Assembly (NCBI GenBank): GCA_003563585.1 | Contig: PWUQ01000096.1 | Coordinates: 1 to 6,335 of the forward strand | Origin: Candidatus Parvarchaeota archaeon | GTDB taxonomy: Archaea > Nanobdellota > Nanobdellia > CSSed11-243R1 | DNA: 6,335 nucleotides | Reading direction: 5' to 3' | Shown: positions 1-6,217 of the stretch, piece after piece | Numbering within the stretch: position 1 is the stretch's first letter | Layout: each line of letters opens with the position of its first letter | The notes under the pieces: model-generated | What the model was told of the DNA's origin: nothing | The model's database searches: none | The model's input: only the letters and a program-made list of their open reading frames with translations | Made by a program: the position numbers and the translations under genes

Positions 1-1
1 C

Positions 2-871
2 AAGGGCAACCAACCTGGGGGAGATGGAGATCACGATGAGGGGTATTTTGAAGTCGTTGTTGATGCTGAATCTGTATCTGAAATTTTGTTTGAAGATCTA
101 GAATTGCCTAATGTGCAGAAAAAACAACCTAAAGATTATTTTAAAGAAGAGTATGTACAAGAAAGCGTATCTAAAAAAGGAATAATGCCGAATTTAGATA
201 AAAAAAGAACTGTAATACAAAACATCAAGCGCAATGCTGCAAAAGGCGATCCGAAATTTAAGAGTATATTAGATGATGATTTAAGATATAAAACAGATAC
301 AATTAAGCGTATTCCTCAAGACAAGGTGGTTGTATTTTTTATCAGGGATAGAAGCGCATCAATGGGAGAAACAAAAAAACATTTGACCAGAGTATTTGCA
401 TTTTGGATTATTAAGTTCTTAAATTTTAAATATAAAAAAATGGTAGAAGACGTATATGTATTGTTCGACACAGAAGCAGAAGAAACGACACAAGAAGAGT
501 TTATTACAAAATCAGAAGGCGGCGGCACAAAAGTATCAACTGGCATTAATTTAGCTGATGATATTGTGAATAAAAGATATCCTCCATCGCATTATAATAT
601 TTATTTCATATTGTTTACTGATGGCGATAATTGGGGGGAAGATAACAAGACGGTAATGGATAGTATAGATAAAGTTTTGCCTTATAACAATTTGTTTGGA
701 TGCGCAAATATCAAGGGGTATGGATCTACATCTTATTATACAAGTTCGTCTGATAGTGCGTTTATTATAAATCTAAAAAAATTAGAAAAAAATAATTTAG
801 TAGTAGTGGACGTAACCGATCAAGAAGATATATTAGTTGCGATGAAAAGTTTCTTTAAGAAAGGGGGATAA
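2..871 (+). CDS. yhbH: YhbH/YeaH-family (DUF444) von Willebrand A protein, 5'-truncated by window edge
   Basis: The frame is open from base 2, so the real start lies upstream; 289 residues are visible. From memory Bacillus YhbH is about 390 aa, so roughly 100 N-terminal residues are missing. A TTG at 86 is a poor start: the residues before it (Gly/Asp/His-rich linker GDGDHDEGYFEV, then SEILFEDLELP running across the TTG) match the conserved middle of the family. The C-terminal half is a VWA domain with a metal-adhesion (MIDAS) site: DRSASM at visible residues 116-121 (Asp codon at 347) fits DxSxS, GGGTKVST at 173-180 supplies the threonine, and TDGDNW at 206-211 the distal aspartate. RYPPSHYNIY and the final FFKKGG also fit the family. 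YhbH/YeaH is the partner usually encoded beside PrkA; its biochemical role is poorly defined, and VWA domains often bind AAA+ ATPases. It ends 2 bases before the SpoVR-like gene. Family call is very secure; phage origin is inferred. Confidence 0.95.
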   Translation, partial: KGNQPGGDGDHDEGYFEVVVDAESVSEILFEDLELPNVQKKQPKDYFKEEYVQESVSKKGIMPNLDKKRTVIQNIKRNAAKGDPKFKSILDDDLRYKTDTIKRIPQDKVVVFFIRDRSASMGETKKHLTRVFAFWIIKFLNFKYKKMVEDVYVLFDTEAEETTQEEFITKSEGGGTKVSTGINLADDIVNKRYPPSHYNIYFILFTDGDNWGEDNKTVMDSIDKVLPYNNLFGCANIKGYGSTSYYTSSSDSAFIINLKKLEKNNLVVVDVTDQEDILVAMKSFFKKGG

Positions 872-873
872 TC

Positions 874-2190
874 ATGGAAGACAAAAAATGGAGCAAAGAT
901 GAAATATTGGAGTGTGCTCAAGATTTAGGATTAGATCCCTTTCCTATAGATCTGCATGTAGTCCCCTCTACTGTTTTGTATGATGTTGCGGGGCGCAGTA
1001 TGCCAGGGCGATATAGTCATTGGTCGCATGGCAAACAATTTTATGATGGTATAACACGACATGATTATAAATTTGGTCGAGTATATGAATTAATAATTAA
1101 TTCCAATCCTTGTCAGGCATTTTTATTAGATATTAATAGCGAAATTATCAATATTATGGTAACTGCGCATGTGTATGGACATAGTGATTATTTTAAAAAT
1201 AATATTGCTTTTCAAGAAACTGACAGAGATATGCATATTAATGCGGTTAAAAGAGCAGAGAGAATTAGGAAATATGAAGAGGAATATGGAGAAGATGAAG
1301 TAAGACAAGTGTTGGATTCGGCATTAACGGTTGAATTTTATGTAGATAGATATGGGTATGATGGCAAGATTGAAAATCAAAAGGGAGAGAGGGGATGCAA
1401 AAGAGACAAGGGCAAAAATGAATATAGCGATATTTTATCTTTAGGCAAAAAAGAAAAACCAAAAGAAGTAGATTATTTGGAATTACAGCGATTTGCAGGA
1501 TTGCCATGTGATGATATTTTAGCATTTTTAATTACAAAAGCTCCGATAGAGGATTGGAAAAAAGATATATTATCTATTGTAAGGCAAGATGGTTTGTATT
1601 TTTGGCCTCAAATAAAGACAAAAATTTCAAACGAAGGATTTAGCGTGTGGACACATCAAAAAATAATGCAAAAACTTGATATAAGCGGTGGAGAATTTAT
1701 TGAATATGCCCAGGTTAATGCCGGGGTATCAAGTGCTCACGAACATTATATTAATCCATATTGGTTAGGGTTGCAAATATTTAAAAATATTGAAAAAAGA
1801 TTTGGGATTGAGAGAGTATTTGAGGCGAGAAGGATAGAAATTGATACTAGTTTTTTGAGAAATTACTTGACGAAAGATTTAATTGAAGATTTAAATCTTG
1901 TTCGTTATAAATTAGATGGCGATTATTACAAGGTTAAAACAACTGAATGGGAAGCAATAAGAAATGGATTAATTAACGACATGACAAGTAGATTCCCTGC
2001 CATAAGGATAATTAATACAAATCATGATAAGGGAGGATTGTTATTAGAACATATACATGATGGCAGAGATTTAAGGAAACATAGTGCAATTAAGGTGCTT
2101 AAACATTTGGAAGAATTGTGGGGAGATAAGGCATATTTAAAAACTATATATAATAAAAAAGAAATAATATGGGGGTCAAATGAAAAATAA
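874..2190 (+). CDS. spoVR: SpoVR/YcgB family protein
   Basis: This 438-aa protein is slightly shorter than Bacillus SpoVR (about 470 aa) and E. coli YcgB (about 510 aa) as I remember them. ATG 874 sits 6 bases after AAGGGGG (861-867), which lies inside the end of the yhbH-like gene. Family signatures run the full length: RYSHWSHGK at 46-54, YELIINSNPCQAFLLD at 71-86, the histidine motif AHVYGHSDYFKNN at 98-110, EDWKKDILSIVR at 226-237, YFWPQIKTKISNEG at 242-255 followed by a conserved His at 261, INPYWLGL at 293-300, DTSFLRNYLT at 324-333, and LWGDKAYLKT near the C-terminus. SpoVR is needed for normal spore cortex formation in Bacillus, and YcgB is a stationary-phase protein of E. coli; the molecular activity is not known. 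A charged, low-complexity stretch at about 160-200 looks like a variable linker. It sits between the yhbH-like and prkA-like genes, very probably in one transcript. No signal peptide or membrane segment is seen. Confidence 0.95.
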   Translation: MEDKKWSKDEILECAQDLGLDPFPIDLHVVPSTVLYDVAGRSMPGRYSHWSHGKQFYDGITRHDYKFGRVYELIINSNPCQAFLLDINSEIINIMVTAHVYGHSDYFKNNIAFQETDRDMHINAVKRAERIRKYEEEYGEDEVRQVLDSALTVEFYVDRYGYDGKIENQKGERGCKRDKGKNEYSDILSLGKKEKPKEVDYLELQRFAGLPCDDILAFLITKAPIEDWKKDILSIVRQDGLYFWPQIKTKISNEGFSVWTHQKIMQKLDISGGEFIEYAQVNAGVSSAHEHYINPYWLGLQIFKNIEKRFGIERVFEARRIEIDTSFLRNYLTKDLIEDLNLVRYKLDGDYYKVKTTEWEAIRNGLINDMTSRFPAIRIINTNHDKGGLLLEHIHDGRDLRKHSAIKVLKHLEELWGDKAYLKTIYNKKEIIWGSNEK

Positions 2191-2201
2191 AAATTTAAAC
2201 C

Positions 2202-2208
2202 GAGGTGA
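2202..2208 (+). promoter_or_regulatory. Shine-Dalgarno that fixes the prkA start
   Basis: GAGGTGA lies 5 bases before ATG 2214 (8 bases counted from the GAGG core). An in-frame GTG at 2205 would place the initiation codon inside this ribosome-binding site, so ATG 2214 is the likelier start. Confidence 0.75.
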
Positions 2209-2213
2209 GAAAT

Positions 2214-4103
2214 ATGACGCTTGAAAATTTAGTTAGCGGCTATAGAGATAATCAAGAAGATTTAAATTGGTCAGGAAGTTTTTATGATTATTTAAAAATT
2301 ATAGAAGAGAATCCTAAAGTCGCGAGATTATCACATGCTAGAATCTATGACATGATTATGGAAAAGGGCGTAGAAAAAGATGATGACGGCAATATTACTG
2401 TCTATAATTTTTTTAAAAATGATATTTTTGGCTGTTTTAGAACAATCAATTCTCTTGTTGAATATTTTAGAGCAGGGGCACAAGGGTTAGAGCCTCGAAA
2501 GAGGATATTGCTCTTAATGGGGCCAGCAGGTGGAGGCAAGTCTAGCATCGCCATTTTGATTAAAAGGGGATTAGAGCAATACACAAAGACTAAACAGGGT
2601 GCGGTATATGGAATTGTTGATTGTCCCATACATGAAGAGCCATTACATTTATTATCAGAGGATTTAAGAAAAAATGTCAAAGAAGATTATGGTGTTTATA
2701 TTGAAGGTGACTTGTGTCCCTTTTGTGCTTGGAGATTAAAAAATGAATGGGATTATGACATTAGCAAAGCAAAAGTAGAAAGAATTATTTTTAGTGAACA
2801 GAACAGGATGGGCATTGGGACTTTTAGTCCTGCCAGTGAACGAGATCAAGATATTTCTGAGCTTATTGGATCTATGGATTTATCAAAAATTGGAGAACAT
2901 GGTAGCGAGTCAGATCCTAGAGCATGGAGATTTGATGGCGAATTGAATATATCTAATAGGGGCATGTGTGAATTTATAGAAATTTTGAAATCGAATCCTA
3001 AATTTTTATATCTTTTATTAAATCTTGCCCAAGAACAATGTATTAAATCTCCTAGATATCCATTAATATATCTTGATGAAGTTGTAATATCTCATACAAA
3101 TGAAGCAGAATATATTAAATTTATGTCTGAAAAAACTAATGAAGCATTGCAGGATCGAATTCATATTATTAAAACTCCCTATAACTTAGTCGTAAATGAT
3201 GAAGAAAAAATTTATAACAAATTATTAGAACGGGGTTCAATAAGAGTGCATTTAGCTCCTAATACAACAAAGGTTGCCAGTATGTTTAGTGTATTAACTA
3301 GATTAGAAGACGTAGAAAGTAAAAAGAAAATTAATCTTGTTGACAAACTAAAAGTATATAACGGAGAAAAATTCAAAGGATGGACTAATCATGAAATCAG
3401 ATTATTAAAAGAAGAGTCTCCCAACGAAGGGATGAAAGGTGCGGGGCCAAGATTTGTCACAGATGCTTTATCAAAATACATGGCAAAAGATGCGAGTTGT
3501 TTAAATCCAATTGCAGCATTGAGAAGCTTGGTCGATCATTTGGATTATCATCCCAAGATTGATGTAAAAATTAAAGAGGAATATAAAGATTATATTGGAC
3601 AAGTTAGAGAGTTATATCATGAAATGTTGAAAAAACAAGTAATGTCTGCTTTTGTTACGGGGTATAAAGAACAGGCGAAATCATTAATTGAAAGATATTT
3701 GGTTGAAATAAATGCATGGCGAAAAAATGATAAAGTTGAAGATCCTATAACACAAGAAGAACGTGAACCAGATGAAAAATTTATGAGAAGTATTGAAGAG
3801 CAAATTGGTGTATCCGATCCAAGCAAAAAAGAATTTAGAGAAGAAATCGTGGGGAAAGTAGCAGACTTAGCATTGAACAATAAGAAATTTGATTATATGA
3901 GTCATGATGGATTAAAAGAAGCAATTGAAAAGAAATTATTTGATGATGTTAAGTCAGTTGTTAAAACTGTAGTGTCGAATACTGTTTTAGATGACGATCA
4001 AAGGAAAAAACTAGATAGCGTTATTGACAGTTTAAAAACTGATGGATATTGCGAAGATTGTGCAAGAGAAGTGCTAAAATACATGTCAAGGATTATTGAC
4101 TGA
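2214..4103 (+). CDS. prkA: PrkA/YeaG-family AAA+ serine kinase/protease-like protein
   Basis: With ATG 2214 the product is 629 aa, the usual length of PrkA (about 630). The N-terminal AAA+ half has Walker A GPAGGGKS at 103-110 after PRKRILLLM, and Walker B LIYLDE at 284-289. Between them are near-invariant family blocks: HEEPLHLL at 140-147, the cysteine pair CPFC at 168-171, GIGTFSP at 200-206, SESDPRAWRFDGELNISNRG at 231-250, then SHTNEAEY at 293-300 and NEALQDR at 309-315. The C-terminal PrkA domain follows (GPRFVTDAL near 411) and ends in GYCEDCA at 611-617, a Cys-x-x-Cys pair typical of the family terminus. PrkA was described as a serine protein kinase (YeaG in E. coli), and Bacillus PrkA has since been reported as an ATP-dependent protease affecting sporulation; which activity applies here cannot be read from sequence. 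The gene follows the SpoVR-like gene by 23 bases. Its motifs are intact, so it should be an active ATPase, probably working with the upstream VWA protein. Family call is very secure. Confidence 0.96.
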   Translation: MTLENLVSGYRDNQEDLNWSGSFYDYLKIIEENPKVARLSHARIYDMIMEKGVEKDDDGNITVYNFFKNDIFGCFRTINSLVEYFRAGAQGLEPRKRILLLMGPAGGGKSSIAILIKRGLEQYTKTKQGAVYGIVDCPIHEEPLHLLSEDLRKNVKEDYGVYIEGDLCPFCAWRLKNEWDYDISKAKVERIIFSEQNRMGIGTFSPASERDQDISELIGSMDLSKIGEHGSESDPRAWRFDGELNISNRGMCEFIEILKSNPKFLYLLLNLAQEQCIKSPRYPLIYLDEVVISHTNEAEYIKFMSEKTNEALQDRIHIIKTPYNLVVNDEEKIYNKLLERGSIRVHLAPNTTKVASMFSVLTRLEDVESKKKINLVDKLKVYNGEKFKGWTNHEIRLLKEESPNEGMKGAGPRFVTDALSKYMAKDASCLNPIAALRSLVDHLDYHPKIDVKIKEEYKDYIGQVRELYHEMLKKQVMSAFVTGYKEQAKSLIERYLVEINAWRKNDKVEDPITQEEREPDEKFMRSIEEQIGVSDPSKKEFREEIVGKVADLALNNKKFDYMSHDGLKEAIEKKLFDDVKSVVKTVVSNTVLDDDQRKKLDSVIDSLKTDGYCEDCAREVLKYMSRIID

Positions 4104-4124
4104 GGAGGTGTGCTAATGTTATGA
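4104..4124 (+). promoter_or_regulatory. Shine-Dalgarno plus two-codon leader frame before the 142-aa gene
   Basis: GGAGG (4104-4108), part of a strong GAGGAGGTG that overlaps the prkA stop, is 7 bases from ATG 4116 but 12 from the real start ATG 4121. ATG 4116 opens only ATG-TTA-TGA, and that TGA (4122-4124) overlaps the real ATG as ATGA. Ribosomes may start at the minimal frame and reinitiate, or the longer spacing may simply be tolerated. No other start codon in the long frame is available before an upstream in-frame TGA at 4097. Confidence 0.5.
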
Positions 4125-4549
4125 GGAACTTTCATATCGAAGAAGATGATGTAATAACAGAACAAGTCCAAGATTATGAATTTAATACGAAAGAATATAT
4201 TAGAGGACTTTTTGAACTAGCAGAAACACAAGGATTGTATCAAGACTTAGGGAAAGAAATTGGTAAGCTGGTTGACAAAAAGCAAATGGCTTATGGCAAT
4301 AGCGTTGGGAATAGTATTGATATTTTAAAAATATTTTTAAGAAAATATAAGAATGAAGATAACACATATACTATACCTGAGTCTTTGTTGTGGCATTTAT
4401 TATTGCAAGTCAGGATTATAGATAAACAAAATAGAATTTTTAATAATCCTGACTTGGATTTAATGGAAGAAAATGTTTATTCTGATTTATGTGGATATAG
4501 TTTATTAGGACATCACTATGTTGAGAAAGTAAGTGGTGCTAATGAATAA
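4121..4549 (+). CDS. Phage-common AYGNS-motif protein (DUF1599/Nmad1-like, weak)
   Basis: This 142-aa soluble, helical protein has a core at residues 48-130 that resembles a small protein recurrent in phages of Gram-positive and other bacteria. That family typically reads K-K-Q-x-AYG-(D/N)-S, then an ILKI-like strand, VRIIDK-x-x-RI, and a closing D-x-x-GY-x-LLG. Here these are AYGNSVGNS at 57-65, ILKIF at 68-72, QVRIIDKQNRIF at 96-107, and SDLCGYSLLG at 121-130. The pattern recalls DUF1599/Nmad1 (nucleotide modification associated) and MazG-like all-alpha folds; that link is from memory and is weak. The acidic N-terminal 45 residues are not recognised. It begins 17 bases after the prkA stop and overlaps the next gene by 8 bases (ATGAATAA, 4542-4549). 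A role in nucleotide metabolism is possible but not shown. Confidence 0.85.
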   Translation: MRNFHIEEDDVITEQVQDYEFNTKEYIRGLFELAETQGLYQDLGKEIGKLVDKKQMAYGNSVGNSIDILKIFLRKYKNEDNTYTIPESLLWHLLLQVRIIDKQNRIFNNPDLDLMEENVYSDLCGYSLLGHHYVEKVSGANE

Positions 4550-4808
4550 AAAAGAAATGATTAATGAATGGTGGATAGAAAGCAATCCAAATGGTAAAAA
4601 AGCAGTTGTTTATACTCACAATTTGAAAGTGAAAGAAGACGATCAATTTTTAATGGCAGAATATTTTTATGGTGATAAAATATTTGCAAAACAATATAGG
4701 TATAATTATGACAGCGAAGAATTTGAAAAAATGAAAAAAAAGTTAGAATTAAATGAAGATAATAGAATAAAAGAAAAGAGAGGCAAAAAAGACAAAAACA
4801 ATGACTGA
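4542..4808 (+). CDS. Unrecognised 88-aa charged protein
   Basis: I do not recognise this protein. It has an aromatic central part (VVYTHNLKV, then AEYFYGDKIFAKQYRYNYD at about 39-57) that looks like a small beta-rich domain, followed by a highly charged Lys/Glu/Asp tail from about residue 59 to the end. I chose ATG 4542 over an in-frame GTG at 4533 or 4536 because ATG 4542 forms an 8-base overlap with the previous stop; no strong Shine-Dalgarno is present (only a poor AAGTGGTG), so translation probably depends on coupling to the upstream gene. It overlaps the next small gene by 8 bases in the same way. There is no signal peptide or membrane segment. Confidence 0.75.
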   Translation: MNKKEMINEWWIESNPNGKKAVVYTHNLKVKEDDQFLMAEYFYGDKIFAKQYRYNYDSEEFEKMKKKLELNEDNRIKEKRGKKDKNND

Positions 4809-4917
4809 ATATAATGTTTGGTTACTGATGATTGTTTTTGCTGCTACCTATATTCCTTGTGCATATTGTTTACAGGTAATTTGTAAGTATATATATAAAA
4901 AAATAACGAAAGGATGA
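4801..4917 (+). CDS. Small single-pass membrane protein, 38 aa
   Basis: ATG 4801 starts inside the end of the previous gene (overlap ATGACTGA, 4801-4808) and runs to TGA 4915. After a short polar start (MTEYN) there is one hydrophobic run of about 22 residues (VWLLMIVFAATYIPCAYCLQVI), then a basic tail ending KYIYKKITKG. The positive-inside rule suggests the C-terminus is cytoplasmic. Three cysteines lie in or beside the membrane segment. The ribosome-binding site is weak (GAGAGG about 17 bases upstream), so coupling to the upstream gene is likely. No family is recognised. Support comes from the overlap pattern matching the preceding junction, the clean hydrophobic-then-basic layout, and the fact that it fills an otherwise empty 118-base gap. 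It could still be a chance frame. Confidence 0.55.
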   Translation: MTEYNVWLLMIVFAATYIPCAYCLQVICKYIYKKITKG

Positions 4918-4926
4918 GACAAACAT

Positions 4927-5169
4927 ATGAAAGAAAAAACTATGTTTTATTATGAATTAATGAAATTAAAAGGATATGAATTTATTGCAGATGAATCAAT
5001 GATAGATGTGATTCCAAATAAATCCCATAAAAAAAAGAGAATTAGTAAGAAATGGAATAAAAAATATGGGATTACCGCAGTGCCAAGCCAGGAAAAAAGA
5101 ATTATGGGCGACAAGATATTTGCTCATCCAAAGTTAATTGAAGAATTAAAACAAAGGACTTTTGTATAA
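4927..5169 (+). CDS. Unrecognised 80-aa basic protein
   Basis: I cannot assign a function to this small protein. Residues 1-20 look helical (FYYELMKLKGYEF). A strongly basic patch follows (SHKKKRISKKWNKKYG, about 33-48), then a GDKIFAHPKLIEELKQR end. The basic centre would suit nucleic-acid binding, but nothing specific supports that. ATG 4927 is 9 bases after the stop of the 38-aa gene; its likely Shine-Dalgarno is AAAGGATGA (4909-4917), with a rather long spacing. An in-frame ATG at 4942 is a possible alternative start. It lies between phage-type genes in the same direction and has the same codon character. Confidence 0.8.
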   Translation: MKEKTMFYYELMKLKGYEFIADESMIDVIPNKSHKKKRISKKWNKKYGITAVPSQEKRIMGDKIFAHPKLIEELKQRTFV

Positions 5170-5221
5170 GTAATAAACGGGAAAAAACAAAAGAAAATTA
5201 GAGTATAGCGGAGGTGAACAT

Positions 5222-6130
5222 ATGGAATTTAAAAAATATCAACACTTAGAAAGATTTGGCACAGATGAAGTTGATGGCATAGAAATAGGCGAATGTATAA
5301 TTATGCCAAAAATTGACGGGACAAATGCTTCTGTTTGGCTGGGAGATAATAAAGAGGTAAGGGCCGGAAGCAGAGGGAGAGAGTTGTCTTTAGAAAGTGA
5401 TAATTTTGATTTTTATCAGTATATATTACAACAAGAAAATATAAAAGAATATTTATATAAACATCCAAAACATAGATTATATGGGGAATATCTTGTGCCT
5501 CATTCTTTAAAAACTTATAGAGATGATACTTGGCGAAAGTTTTATGTGTTTGATGTTTGTTTAGACAAGGAAGATGGCAGTCTAGAATATATACCTTATA
5601 ATATTTACAAGCCAATGCTCGAAGAATTTGATATAAATTATATACCTGCATTAGCGATAGTAAAAAATCCAGATTATAATAGACTGATAAAACTGCTTGA
5701 ACAAAATAATTTTTTAATTAAAGATGGGCGTGGGGCTGGCGAAGGAGTTGTATTAAAAAATTATGATTTTTATAACAAGTATGGACGACAAATCTGGGCG
5801 AAGGTAATAACAAGTGAATTTAAGGAAAAAAATCAAAAGGTAATGGGAAGTCCTGAAATCAAAGGCAAAACAATGGTAGAAGAAAGAATAATTAATGTGT
5901 TTTGCACTGAGGCTTTTATTGAAAAAGAATATGCAAAATTTGTAAACGATAAAGGAGGGTGGAGTAGTAAATATATTCCTGAATTATTTGGAAGAATTTA
6001 TTATGAACTAGTTAATGAAAATATATGGAGTATGGTTAAACAGTTTAAAAACCCTAAAGTTGATTTTAAAATACTAAATATATTAATGGTAAAGAAAATA
6101 AAGGACATTAAAAAAGAAATATTTTGTTAA
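5222..6130 (+). CDS. Rnl2/DRB0094-like RNA ligase
   Basis: This is a 302-aa ATP-dependent RNA ligase of the covalent nucleotidyltransferase superfamily, which joins 3'-OH and 5'-phosphate RNA ends through lysyl-AMP and adenylated-RNA intermediates. Motifs are visible in order: motif I KIDGTN at 30-35 (Lys30 is the predicted AMP-accepting residue), SRGREL at 50-55, motif III YGEYLVPHSL at 87-96, motif IIIa FYVFDV at 107-112, motif IV GEGVVLKN at 173-180, and motif V WAKV at 192-195. The remaining 100 or so residues form a helical C-terminal domain as in Rnl2-type enzymes, so the gene appears complete; T4 Rnl2 is somewhat longer. The start is well supported by GGAGGTGA (5210-5217) with 7 bases from GGAGG to the ATG. 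Phage RNA ligases can repair tRNAs cut by host anticodon nucleases; that role is inferred for this one. A 52-base gap without a visible hairpin precedes it. Confidence 0.93.
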   Translation: MEFKKYQHLERFGTDEVDGIEIGECIIMPKIDGTNASVWLGDNKEVRAGSRGRELSLESDNFDFYQYILQQENIKEYLYKHPKHRLYGEYLVPHSLKTYRDDTWRKFYVFDVCLDKEDGSLEYIPYNIYKPMLEEFDINYIPALAIVKNPDYNRLIKLLEQNNFLIKDGRGAGEGVVLKNYDFYNKYGRQIWAKVITSEFKEKNQKVMGSPEIKGKTMVEERIINVFCTEAFIEKEYAKFVNDKGGWSSKYIPELFGRIYYELVNENIWSMVKQFKNPKVDFKILNILMVKKIKDIKKEIFC

Positions 6131-6217
6131 TAAAAAGGGAATTTTATAAAATGGGGACAGGCAGGGCAGAAAAACAAAGAAAATAAGAGAATAAGTTAGT
6201 ATGAGCGAGGTGATTTA

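Noticed and set aside
1315..1335. SpoVR-like protein reads LDSALTV where proteobacterial YcgB, as I recall, has a histidine (LDACHAL).
   Set aside because: Gram-positive SpoVR proteins may also lack this histidine, so I cannot call it loss of a key residue without an alignment.
5170..5221. Checked the 52-base gap before the RNA ligase for a terminator or promoter.
   Set aside because: No inverted repeat followed by a T-run and no convincing promoter pair was seen.
316..5651. Several minus-strand open frames of 60-116 codons.
   Set aside because: They lie opposite strongly supported + strand genes, have no ribosome-binding sites or family motifs, and are expected shadows.
6124..6150. Possible sigma-A-like promoter in the gap before the methyltransferase: TTGTTA (6124-6129), 15 bases, TATAAA (6145-6150).
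   Set aside because: Spacing is short, the -35 box is poor, and such matches are common by chance in DNA this AT-rich.
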